Source: Siderastrea radians (Eukaryota > Cnidaria > Anthozoa > Scleractinia > Rhizangiidae). From it: a DNA stretch of 64,000 nucleotides. Positions within the stretch are counted from its first letter, which is position 1. The number at the start of each line of letters is the position of its first letter. Positions 20,703 to 32,207 of the stretch are shown in pieces. The notes beneath the pieces were generated by a model. It was not told the DNA's origin and made no database searches. It saw only the letters and a list, made by a program, of their open reading frames with translations. Both the position numbers and the translations under genes were made by a program. Where the stretch lies: NCBI GenBank assembly GCA_964017195.1, contig OZ024892.1, forward strand, positions 16,108,071 to 16,172,070, read 5' to 3'.

Positions 20703-21459
20703 TTGTGTTACAGTGTTTTACAGTGTTATAAAGTGTTCTCCCTAAGTGCGAGAAAGTGGTAAACAGAGCGTATTATGAATTGCTTGTAAGAGGTATTTTA
20801 AACAAGTCGTGATTCTCCCCGCCAGTCAGAAAATCTTAATTGATTTTATAACACTCCCAATAATTTCTCCCAATAATGATTCTCGTAGACAAAATCAGAC
20901 GGCAGATATATCGTGAAATGTTAATGGCTGAGCTGGTCCATGCGGCTGAAAACAAACACTGATTGGCTTCCTGAGCGGTCTAAATTTTGCAATACGGACC
21001 ACTCACAACGGTCACGCTGGTCGATTTGTAAAAAACTGTTTTGTGTTAAGTGGGAAATTATGTTCTGACGTACAATTTGGCTGGTTGTCTCTAGAAAGTA
21101 AAGGCCACTAACTTTGTCGCCAAAGGGCTAATTGTTGTCACTATTCAGTTTACAATGACTTAAGGCAGTCTACCTGTGGAACAGGGTTTGTATTGAGGGC
21201 ATACTCTCTTATCTTGCCTTGCGAAAAGTCTATCAATAAAACAACCATGTCGTCATACGCTTGACGCTATAGCTTTAGTTCGCTATGGTTCAGCGAACCG
21301 TCGATTACTGTTTAAAAGAATATTGCCATAAGCAAAGCAATCCACGATCCTGGCTTCTTGGTCAGATTGGCCAAAATGAGCTTTGAGTCGGATAACTGGG
21401 TTATGAAACAAAAAGAAAAGGCACCACAAGTCAAGGAAAGGATTTTTTTTTCATACTCT
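20703..21459. other. No gene recognised
   Basis: Downstream flank of the modular TSP1 gene. No coding or repeat signal was identified. Confidence 0.35.
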
Positions 21460-21465
21460 TTTATT
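21460..21465 (-). promoter_or_regulatory. Candidate polyadenylation signal for the TSP1 gene
   Basis: AATAAA on the minus strand, about 60 bases after the stop of the candidate terminal exon at 21527-21619. Confidence 0.35.
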
Positions 21466-21526
21466 TTCCCACGACAAAAGACAAAACGATAAATTTGAAC
21501 TCTTTAGCCTTGATTTTCCCCTTAAT

Positions 21527-22549
21527 CTACGATAGTCCCCCACATTCCGGAAAATGCGATTTAACGGTGATCCAATAGTATCCCATTTGTTTAATCAGTC
21601 TCTCATCAGTCTTGCAGACCTGTAAAAAAAAATCAGTGAGGTTTTATTAAAAACACTGACTCCACTAAAAGTTTTCGTATTATATAAATCATTTAGGGAA
21701 AAATTGCCGATGTAGTCTTTAAAATATTTAACTAGATAGTTTATTCCTCTACAATCTCATTGTTTGAAAAACGGGTGAAACTTCAATTTAATTCAAAGAA
21801 ACAAAATGCATTCTCACCTGATTTTTCCTTGTCAGGGGGCCTTACTTCAAGCCTGTTAAAAAAGTGGTTTAATGAAAGTTAATGTAAGAAAACTTTTCAT
21901 GAAAATATACCTCACAAGTCTTAGGTGTTGGTTGTGCTAACTGGAAAGACAAGATTGGATTTGCACTGTGTTTTAGTTGCTTGATAGTCGGGTTTTGTGT
22001 ATTTCACTAATTTCCTGGCAGCAAGCAATTACATTCCCAGTGTCCATTGTCTTTTTGGTCAACACTCCTTAATGCAAAACTCACACTTCAGTCAAACGTC
22101 ACAGACATCTACAGTTTTACTTCCACGAAACGTGTGGCGATTGTAGTGGTGACATAGTGATTAAACACAGTAAGAAACACAGTGACAATTTTTAAAGGCG
22201 ACGAAACACAGTAGCTAAATATGTGCATTGATGTTCGCTGGCAACATATTTAGAGCTCTTAGGAAGCTCAAATTTTAAGTTGAAAGTGCAGAATTCCAAC
22301 TTTGCATTTGTTTGCATTTTGTTTAGAATTCTTGGGTAAATTTAGCAGGAGATGCGCGAGCGTAGCACGTTTCACGGCGTGTGGCCAGCTCCAATTAGAT
22401 ATTGTTTGATGACCGCTTACCAGAGCACAAAACAAGCCAGTCTTGCCTTATTTTGTGTATTGGTTGTGTGTAAGTGATCTGATTTGCTAGATACACTTGT
22501 AATTCATTGTTCGTCCTTCTTACAGTTGCACGATCGGAGTTTGTACCTT
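21527..22549 (-). CDS. Candidate 3' terminal exons of the modular TSP1 gene
   Basis: Three pieces join in phase after the last TSP1 exon (which ends in phase 1 at 23027). They are 22549-22524 (26 nt, phase 1 to 0, donor GTAAGA), 21940-21911 (30 nt, LAQPTPKTCE, acceptor TTTCCAG, donor GTATAT) and 21619-21527 (93 nt after a T-rich acceptor). The last reads VCKTDERLIKQMGYYWITVK and ends at TAG, with AATAAA about 60 bases on. A further 35-nt exon-like piece with good splice sites lies near 21820-21855 but does not fit the phase. The first two pieces are very short and could be chance. The last is the most convincing because of its strong acceptor and composition. Confidence 0.35.
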
Positions 22550-22663
22550 CTGTTGACTAAATTTTTCATTTCGATGCTCCTCAAATAAACTTGAAAGCCT
22601 CCTACTCCTAATTAGTGACATCAGCTGTGCCATTACCAGAACGACCTTCATGTACGAGACAAT

Positions 22664-22955
22664 AGAACAGTTTTCAATTCAGTGTCGTAAAACCAAAACC
22701 AAAGTAATTACTCTAGCCAATCACAACAGGAGCAAAAAACAAAATGAACCAATCAGAAATTGAAGCAAATACAAGTAATTAGCGTCAAGCGTGGCAAAAC
22801 GCGTGCGAGCAAGACACGATTGGTTTTGGTTTAACTTTCGATTGGTTAAGAAAGTGGCGCGAACTTTTTTGTCCAATCAGAGAGCGAAGTAAAGCAAAGC
22901 CAAAACAAACACAACATTACTTTCGACACTCATTTGAAAACTGCTCTAACACGGC
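22664..22955. mobile_element. MITE with AGAGCAGTTTTCAA-type termini
   Basis: The left end, AACAGTTTTCAATTCAGTGTCG followed by GTAAAACCAAAACC, is faced by CGACACTCATTTGAAAACTGC at the right. It is an intronic, non-coding insertion in the TSP1 gene. Confidence 0.75.
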
Positions 22956-23026
22956 ATTGATGATTCTGTAGCTTGGTATCTCGTGGTAGTTGCATAGATT
23001 TATATCCAGATATTAACGGCCCCTAC

Positions 23027-23197
23027 CTTTGCACGATCGGATTTTGCATTTCTTGGTTTCTGCGTATTTTCCCTGACAGTATTTTCCTCCTCCTGACGGC
23101 TTTGGATTGGTGCACTCGCGGGTTCGAGTTTTCTTTCCTCTGCCACAAGACTTGCTGCATTCACTGAACTCTGACCACTCAGTAAATCCACCGTCAA
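23027..23197 (-). CDS. TSP1 domain exon (third in order)
   Basis: A 171-nt exon, phase 1 to 1, with acceptor GATTCAG and donor GTAGGG. It reads [20 protein letters not shown] with [13 protein letters not shown] and a closing CKIRSCK. It has the tryptophans, the CSKSCG core and the six cysteines expected of a thrombospondin type-1 repeat. Confidence 0.9.
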
Positions 23198-24998
23198 CTG
23201 AATCGGTAGAAATAAGTCAATCAGTCCATCAGTAAATAGAATACTAATCTTGAAATGGTGTTAATCTATTACGCTCCCAATTGCAGAATAAAATGAACAC
23301 GCCGCAAACACCTAGACAACGTAAGATTCTGTAGGGAAAAATAGTTTGGTCTGCTAAAATGGCATAGTGTTAATTTACTTATCAGTCATCCTATGTATTG
23401 TTATTCCCAACATCAGCTGTAAGTCGCACAAACCTGATCAGCGATATGCTTGAGGCACTATCCCAAGCGCTTAAATCTTTGATAAATATTTTTAAACGGT
23501 GCACAGCTTTAAAAAAAGGAATGGCCTATAGGTTTCTGACTCTCCACGAAAAGTACAAGGTGTCTTGGTGGATATTTTCATCTTCAAAAGAGTAAAAGTA
23601 GTAAAATTTTGGAAACTGCTATGCTCTTGTATCAGTTGTCTTGCGGAGCTTCTAGATATGAAGTTGGTCAGACTAAGGATTTGTCGGGAAAGGACACTGT
23701 AAACCAGGGAGAGAAAAGGTTTAGCGATGAAACGAGCGGTCATTCTTTCAAGCAAGGTGTGATGCGGAGAAGGACTGGCACGAGCGTAATCCCGCTCTTC
23801 CCGTGCATTTAAGGTGGCCTGCGGGTACTTATTTTGTCAATAGCGTCCTTTTTAAATCGCGTTTTAGAAAAGGAAAGCGTGAACCGATTTCTTGGAAATT
23901 TCATGAGCAAACAGAAATAACCTGTGAAAATATAAAACTTTAAATTTTATTGCGATCGAACTCGATTTGTTTGGCCAAGAATAATAATACCCTTGTTAAG
24001 AGAATTTTAATAACGGCTGAAACTTGACCGAGATTCAGCCTTCTCATCTCATGCCAGGAATGATTCTTAAGCCTAAAATTTTGTCTTAAGTCAAAAAGAA
24101 TTATTATTCTAACGGCATGCAATTTAAAAGAAAAAACTGTAAGCGCAGTTTAGAAATATCTCTATTTATGCAAATCACGAACTTTTTGACTGATTTGTGC
24201 TTCATTTTAGCCGTTTTTAACTATAAATATCTTAAAATCGCCGCCACCTAGGAAGCTCAATGTACATTAAGAATGGTTTGCTATCATAAAAGAGCTGAGA
24301 ACTGAAAAGAGAAGGTGTTACAAGTTTATTTTTCATGAAATATTAGAAACATTTGCAGGAATGCCCAAAATCAGCCCATAACTATTGATTTTATTGATTT
24401 CCTTGAAAACGGTCTTACAGATTTTTTTCTCTAATTTCGCATACAAGTTGTGTAGGTTGAGTAGTTTAAATACTTCAAGTTTCGTCAGACTAGATTTCGA
24501 GATACTGGACATTATTTAAAATGAGAGGCTGTCCATTACCGTTACTATGGTGATAGCTGTTGCTAGGAAACCAATAATAAAATAAACTTTGGTCATATGT
24601 TGAAAAGAGGGTGTAGTATCAAGGAGATCCAAGTTTGTCTTCTATGCGAATTTTGATTTCAAAAGACACGGTCCAGGACCAAAAAACTGTTGCAAGCCTC
24701 CTTAATGGCGGCCAAAAGCTGCCGTTCAACAAACCGTTAATGAGGTTTTCTTTCTTTGTTTTCGCGGCGTCTGTTTTGAATTTTTTGGTGGGAAACTCAA
24801 TATGTTTATACCTGTAGACAAGTTAGCTTATTGTTCTTGTTGTAAGATATTGAAATTTAGGTGGAATTAGGCAGTGTCAAAAACATGTGTTTCTCGCAAA
24901 ATGCGACCAACTCATATTCGGTAGCATCTTCTGTAAAAGCACTAAATTACTCCACCCTAAATTTTAGATATGTCGCAGACGGATAAATAATAATAATG

Positions 24999-25033
<35 letters not shown>

Positions 25034-28000
25034 TAATATAATAACAATAATAATAATAATTGTAACTGCCGTAGGCGACTTCCATTACAGTCTGAACAGC
25101 GGACAACAAACGCAACAAACTTTAAGAACAATCGGTCTTGATGTTACACGGTGAAGGTCGAGATGAACTGAGGTTAGATGTGGTTTAAACTGAAAAAACA
25201 AAAGGACAAACAAAACTTACGAAATGTACAATACTGCATGAAAAGCGACGAAAATAAAACGGAAAATCAAGCAAATGAACGGACTAGCACTTATATTGTT
25301 GTGGCGCTGTAAACCGTAATAGGGAAACTCTGTACAACAGGTAAACTGTACAATGTGCGCTCGTTGAATCAACAGTTAAAAATAACGACCAAAAAAACTT
25401 GCTTACGCGTACGTAGCATTCCTTGGGGAGGCTAATTAACTAACAGCATTGTCATTGGGTGTTAGATCTAATATCCCGGCCCCTAAGTGAGAGCTCACCA
25501 AGCGATTCACTTACAACAAATACTCGCACTAGGATCTAAACACCAGCTAACGCCTGATGATTATTGAAAACGCTAAGTACAATCTCATAAACTTAAGCAT
25601 AGCTACTCATAAATGAGCAAAGAACTTAGTCGCGCAATACGCAAATTAGGCAACCTAAACGAAGCCTACTTAAATAAATAAATGTCTCTTAGATCTTAGT
25701 GTCCGTATTCTCTCTGCTTGAACTTCCTCCTTCAACCAGAAGGCAGAGTTTGTCAACAGGACTCTCATAAACAGCTGACTTGGTGCGCACTCTCGCTCGG
25801 CGAAGAAAGCCTTTCTTGTTTGGGTAGGTTTCAACAATTCTTCCTAATGGCCATGAATTGCGATGGGAAGTTTCGGTCGCAACCAGAACAACATCTCCGA
25901 CTGCCAAATTGTCTAATTGTCTGTCTAAGCTGCAAAAGGGGGAGGTATTCTCTGCTCCATCTCCTCCAAAATACATCTGCAAGGTATTGCACTTGTTTCC
26001 AACGACGATGCGAAAGCAAAGCTGCCTTTTTAAATAGACCAGGGAGCAAAGGGCTTTCTGATTTAAGTAAAAGCAGATGGTTTGGCGTTAATGGCTCCAA
26101 ATCATTTGCGTCGCACATCAGAGTGAGCAATCGCTTTCCTCATCAATAATTTGCTCTCGTAGTAAGGTTTGTAGGATCTTTCGAACGGTCTAGTGCATCT
26201 TTCCCAGATGCCCCCAAAGTGAGAACCATATGGAGGGTTAAAGGACCACTTGATGTTCTTCTGTAACAGCAATTTGTGGATCTTTTCCTGATTCCAATAT
26301 GAAATTGCGTCACGTAGCTCAAAGTTCGTCCCGTTGTCTGAGAAGATTTCCTTCACTTGACCTCTCCTGGCAATAAATCGTCGCAGGGCTAACAGGAACG
26401 AGTCTGTGTCCAAACAGTGCGCCACTTCTAATTGTACAGCCCGAATAGCTAGGCATGTAAAGATTACGCCGTATCGTTTCATGAGGCTACGCCCACGACG
26501 TACTTGGAAGGGCCCAAAATAGTCTACACCGACTGATGTGAACGATGGCTTGTCGGCCAAAACGCGACTTTCTGGTAAGTCGGCCATCCTCTGATAACAA
26601 AGGGGGGCCTGTCGACGACGGCAGCTGACGCATCTTGCGAGGACACGTTTGACAGCGGAACTTCCTTTAGTGATCCAATACTTCTGTCGGGTTAGGGCCA
26701 AGACGTACTCTCTGGCGGAGTTGCCGCAAATTCCATGATAATGATCAATAATCAATTTGGTCACGTGATCTTCTTTCGGGAGAATAATCGGATTCTATGT
26801 TTCCAATGGTATAGATGCGTTACGCAGCCGTCCACCGACGCATAGAAGATCATTAATAATGCACGGATCAAGTTTAAACAGGCGGCTACTCTTCTTTACT
26901 TGCTTCTTGGGATAGTTAAACTCCTCAGGGAAAGCTTGCTTCTGTACATGCTTCAGAATTTCTCTCTCCGCTCTCCCCATCTCTCAAGGGGTGATGAATT
27001 TCGGAACTTCACGTTTTGACTTGTCACTCTTACTCGCCTTTAGAAGGTTATCTGGGTAGCGCAAGAGCCAGGCAACAACCTTTTTAAGGCGGAGCCAGGA
27101 AGAACATTTCAGGAAGTAATCTGATAGCAGACTGCTCGGTTTGTCTATCGAAGAAATACATGCTTTGACTTCCTTTTTCACCCCAGGATCATCATCGGAG
27201 ACGTTACTGATTGGTTCTCTCTGTACTGGCCACATTGTTCGGGTTTCCAAAGGAATTCTGGCCCCATTAACTAACGCCCTTGGCGAAAGAAGATGTCTGC
27301 TGTCAGTCCTCGAGATGCGTCATCAGCAGGATTCATTTCTCTGCTAACATGTTTCCACTGATGGGGCTCAGAGCCATCACGAATAATCGCAACCTGGTTG
27401 GCTACGAAGGTCTGGTACCGCCTTGTCTCGTTCTTGACATAACGCAGTCCTGCGGTGCTATCTGTCCAGAATACTGACTGGGCGCTAACTGGAATCTCCA
27501 ATTCTCTCTTCAAAACCTTGTCTTGCTTGACAGAGATCACTGCAGCTGACAACTCGAGGCGTGGGATCGTGAGCGTTTTCAATGGTGCTACTCGTGACTT
27601 TGCACAAAGAAAGGAGCAGTGGACATCGCCTTGATCGTTGACGAGGCGAAGATAGGAAACTGATCCGAATCCGATTTCGGAGGCGTCTGGAAAATGGTGC
27701 ATCTGACTGGACGAGAAAAGGTCGAAACCAGCCGGTTTAACACAGCGCTCGACATTGGCAGACCTCCCCAAATTACCAAAAAATTTTGGTAATTTGGGGA
27801 GGTCTGCCATCCATCGCTCCAAGCGAACCTTATGCTCTGGGGGAATAGGGTCGTCCCATTCTAGGTTGACTCGACATAGGTCTTGAAGCAACTGTTTAGC
27901 CGGTATCACAAAGGGTGCAGCGAGACCGAGGGGATCATAAGCCGAACTAACAACTGAAAGAATGCCACGTCGTGTGGGTGATTTGAGCTTAACGTCCACT

Positions 28001-31000
28001 TTGAATCCAAAGGTGTCCGTTTCCACGCACCATACAACACAGAGAGCTCTCTCAACTGGAAGATCGTCCTTGCTAAGGTCTAGAGTTTTCACTTCTTTGG
28101 CACGCTCACACTCAGCGATAGTTTCCAGGACTCTTCGACTGTTCCTAATCAACTTTGTTAATCTAAATCCTCCTCTTGAAAGCAGACATCGCAGATCACT
28201 CGCGTGTTGTGAAGCCTCCTCTACTGAGAGCAAGGATTTGAGACAGTCGTCTACGTATGAAATTCGTCTTCACTGTGTTCACTACCGCTTCTGGGAAGTG
28301 TTCACTGTTGTCTTCTGCTGTCTTGCGCAGAGCGAAATTGGAACACGCAGGGGATGAGGCTGCTCCAAAAAAGTGTACAACCATTTGATATTCTTCAAGT
28401 TCACTTTCCAGGTCACCGTCAGGCCACCAGAGGAAGCGAAGAAAGGTACAATCCACATCAGCTACTCTCACTTGGTAAAACATGGCCTCGATATCTGCCA
28501 TGAGCGCGATCCTCTCCTGTCGAAATCTCATTAGGACTCCAAAGAGGGTATTTGTTAAATCTGGGCCTCTCAGCAACAGATCATTAAGCGACTTGCATCG
28601 GTATTTGGCTGAACAATTGAAGACCACGCGTATTTTCCCTGGCTTGTGGGGATGGTAAGTCCCATGGTAACCCCCTTCATGTCACTGGATTTCTGCAGAT
28701 TCACTGGAACCTTGCGGGCGTAGCCCTTGTCAATATTAATATCTGCCATGAAGGCTTTGTAGTCGTTGTACAGGTCCATGTTTCGTTTGAGTTTACGCTT
28801 CAGCCAGAGAGTGCGCTGTTTTACTTGAGGTCTATTATTCGGCACTGGTGCCTCGCGATCATTCAGGGGTAAGGCCATTTCATAGTGTCCATCTTTCAAA
28901 ACTTCGGTGCTTTCCAACTTGCGTAAGAAGCGGAGCTCTTCCTGGGACATTTCAGGTTTGTCACCTGCGCTAGATTCACTAAAACTGCTATCGTAGAAAT
29001 CTTTCACCATCCAATGAAGTTCAAGATCCGCCTTGTCAAAGAAGCTGACTGCGCGTGGGCCCTCATGATGACGCCCCAAGGGACCGTTAACTATCCATCC
29101 AATACTCGTTCTCGAGGCGTACGGGCCGCCATCTTGACCGTGCTTTACTTCCAAAGGATCAAAGACCGTGAGAACGTCACTGGCTATGAGAAGACCGATA
29201 TCGGCGTCAACATCAGGCAGATGTACACCACGCAAGTGAGGCCATTTGTCAACGTCAGCCTGAATAGGAATGTCCACTTTCGAAACAGGTATCTCAGGTT
29301 TCGTATAAAGCGCTGGCAACTCAATGAAGACGTTTTCGTCCAGATCGGAAATGACAAGATCTTTCACGACAAAGCTGTCAATAAGACTGTCCTTCTTTTC
29401 TAAGGTTGTTAAAATAATCTTAGTTTCTATACCACTGATCCCTAACTTTGTCATCAAGGACTCGGTGCAGAATGTTGAAGAACTACCACTGTCCAGAAAG
29501 GCGTTCCTGCTCCTTTTAACCAGACTTTAACTGGAACAACAGCCATGTCTATTTTGAGCGGCCAAGATTTATCATCCCGTTTCGAAAGTGCGCAGTCTCC
29601 TCGCGTGACGAGGAACTTGTGGGATGACTGTCAGCTGGACGTGCGCGGACGTGCGCGGTCTCCTCGCGTGACGAGGAACTTGTGGGAGGACTGTTAGCTG
29701 GTTTATTTCGACTCGCAGAGTTTGTATGGAGGATTGTGAGATGTTTCCGGCCACAACTGGGAACCGGGCACTTTTTCCTTTCCGGGCAGATCCTGGTAGC
29801 GTCGTTTTGAGACAAGCAACCAAAGCAGAGGTTCTTTGAGATCAAGAACTGTATTCGGTCCTGATAGGGAAGGCGCCTCAGGGCGTCGCACGTTTCTAAG
29901 GCATGCCGAGAATTACAATAAACACACAAGATATCCTCTGTCGAGGCGGGTGATCTAGCGGGTGACGAAATAGAAGACAAACTGTGGTCACACCCCACCT
30001 GTGTAGCCAGACTTAACTCTCTTGTCCTCTTGCCACCTTGGCCAGAGCTACTCTGCGAACGACTATTCCGCGTGTCCACTTTGTCAACAATCTTTCCAAA
30101 TACGGCATTAGTGGAAATTCGTGCTTCATTCTCCACAAATTCTGCAAGGTCGGAAAACTTAACAGACCTTTTCTCGGTTTCTGTTATGTGATCAGCCAAA
30201 CGGCGCCAAGTTTTTCTTAGACTGAAAGGTAACTTCAAGATGAGCTTCTTTATGGTATCCGGCTGCTTGAGCTTAGTCAGGTACTCACTACCTTCCATGG
30301 TGTTCTTACATCTCATAAGGAAGAACTTAAAAAACTTATTCAGGCCCGCGCTGTCCTCAGCCTTAACCTCATGCCAGTTCAAAGCTCTTGTTTCATAGGC
30401 GGCTACAAAGTGGTAATCGTCGCCAAATTTCTTCTTCATCAACCGTCGCGCTTCTTGATAACCCTTCTCGGGCGGAAGATACTGACACGATTTAATACGG
30501 TCTTTAACGTCGCCGCTAGTAAACTGCTCGAGATAGTATAGCCTCTCGCTCTCACTCGTCGTTTTGGATTTAATAATGTTCTCGAAGGCTCTGAAGAAGG
30601 GACCATACTCCATGGGATCACCGTCAAAAATTGGAATTTTAGCCTGGGGAAGATAACTCTTCTTCTGCTGCGTTGCAAGCATTTCCACGATTTTGTTCTG
30701 CTGCCGTTGTACTGCGTTTTGATGCTGATGCAGCTTAAGCATCTCGTGGAAAGCCTCCTCGCTCGGTGACAATGACACCCCGGAGTAGTCAGATTCAGCA
30801 ATACGTTCTTTCTTATTGGTTATTAACTGAAGTTGGCGCTATTTTGGCTCCTCGGAAGTAAGGGTCGAAAGGCCTACGACGACTGGTAATAGACCATTTG
30901 TTCCGAGTTGCATTGTTTCTAAACCGACACCTGGCGCTGGGGTTATTTCCTCACTCTTCCTAGGTTTCAAACTTGTAGGATTCGATACATACGAACGCGG

Positions 31001-32166
31001 GGTGGCTTCCATGATTGAAACTAAAACTTCTTCCTTGGCTTCGGACTTGGCAATTCCGGTTTCCAGTGTCAAGCGTTCTTGTTCTTGTTGCAGACGAAAC
31101 TTCTGCTCTTCTAATGATTGACGTTTCTTGAATGTGGTTGCTTCTGCTTTCAGCTCTGCGATTCGAGCAGCTTCTTTTGCTCTTGAAATCGTTAAGGATG
31201 AAGTACCGCTCGTATGCGAACCACTGCGATTCGAGCGCCGTGATTGTCTTATTGAAGACTTGGAAGCGGTCTGACAACCGATCTGACTCGCTGAATCTTA
31301 AGGGTTGATCTGAGAGTTCAACCTTAGAATCTCCTCTGGTCTCCTAGTCCACTCTCGTCTGCTCGTACAGTCTCGAAATTAAACTGCTCCTGGCATCTTG
31401 TGAAGCTAGCTTCATCTTGAAGATTCGACGAATAGGCGAGATGAACCTCTTTAAATGCTTCAAAAGCAGCCAGAAAACTGGGCAACTTCTCCTTTACAAG
31501 GGAAATGTTCTCCTCGTTTGATAACAGAACGTCCATTTCGTTTCTCCTTGCACTAGCCGTAGAAAGATACCCTGATCTTTCGTTCTTGAGCCGGTGAAGC
31601 TTTTCAAGGAGAACGCCGTCTGGATCAAGTCGTTTTCTCGGCATCTTAGAGTGAGTGCTAATACGACCGCTGGAATCCCCAGGCACATCGTCGCTCCCGT
31701 CCATTGTGCCCTCACGCAAAATAACTGCCGTAAGCGACTTCCGTTACAGTCTGAACAGCGAACATTGAACCCAACAATCGGTCTTGATGTTACACGGTGA
31801 AGGTCGAGATGAACTGAGGTTAGATGTGGTTTAAACTGAAATAACAAACGGACAAACAAAACTTACGAAATGTACAATACTGCATGCAAAGCGACGAAAA
31901 TAAAACGGGAAATCAAGCAAATGAACGGACTAGCACTTACATTGTTGTGGCGCTGTAAACCGTAATAGGGAAACTCTGTACAACAGGTAAACTGCACAAT
32001 GTGCGCTCGTTGAATCAACGGTTAAAAATAACGACCAAGAGCACTTGAGAATCTAATTTAAGTTCAAAATTAAAATGCAAATAAACGGCTTACGCGTACG
32101 TAGCATTCCTCGGGGAGGCTAATTAACTAACATTGTACTTGGGTGTTAGATCCAATAATAATAATG

Positions 32167-32207
<41 letters not shown>

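Larger units (their letters stand above)
25061..32154 (-). mobile_element. Full-length BEL/Pao LTR retrotransposon, degenerate
   Basis: Two LTRs in direct orientation (25061-25470 and about 31721-32154) flank a minus-strand gag-pol. The order is gag (DUF1759 and zinc knuckles), aspartic protease-like region, reverse transcriptase, RNase H, integrase and the post-integrase DUF5641 segment, which is the BEL/Pao arrangement. The element sits within a TAA microsatellite, with AATAAT-type sequence on both sides that would hide the target duplication. Several frameshifts and stops separate the domains, so it is not autonomous. It lies in an intron of the TSP1 gene, same strand. Confidence 0.92.

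Noticed and set aside
22524..22560. A fourth TSP1 exon end (ACAAACTCCGATCGTGCAAC resembles the end of the 23027 exon)
   Set aside because: Only about 20 bases match; the rest of the domain is absent. It is kept only as a candidate microexon.
29572..29823. Overlapping second frame in the gag region
   Set aside because: It is a shadow frame over the gag C-terminal tandem duplication.
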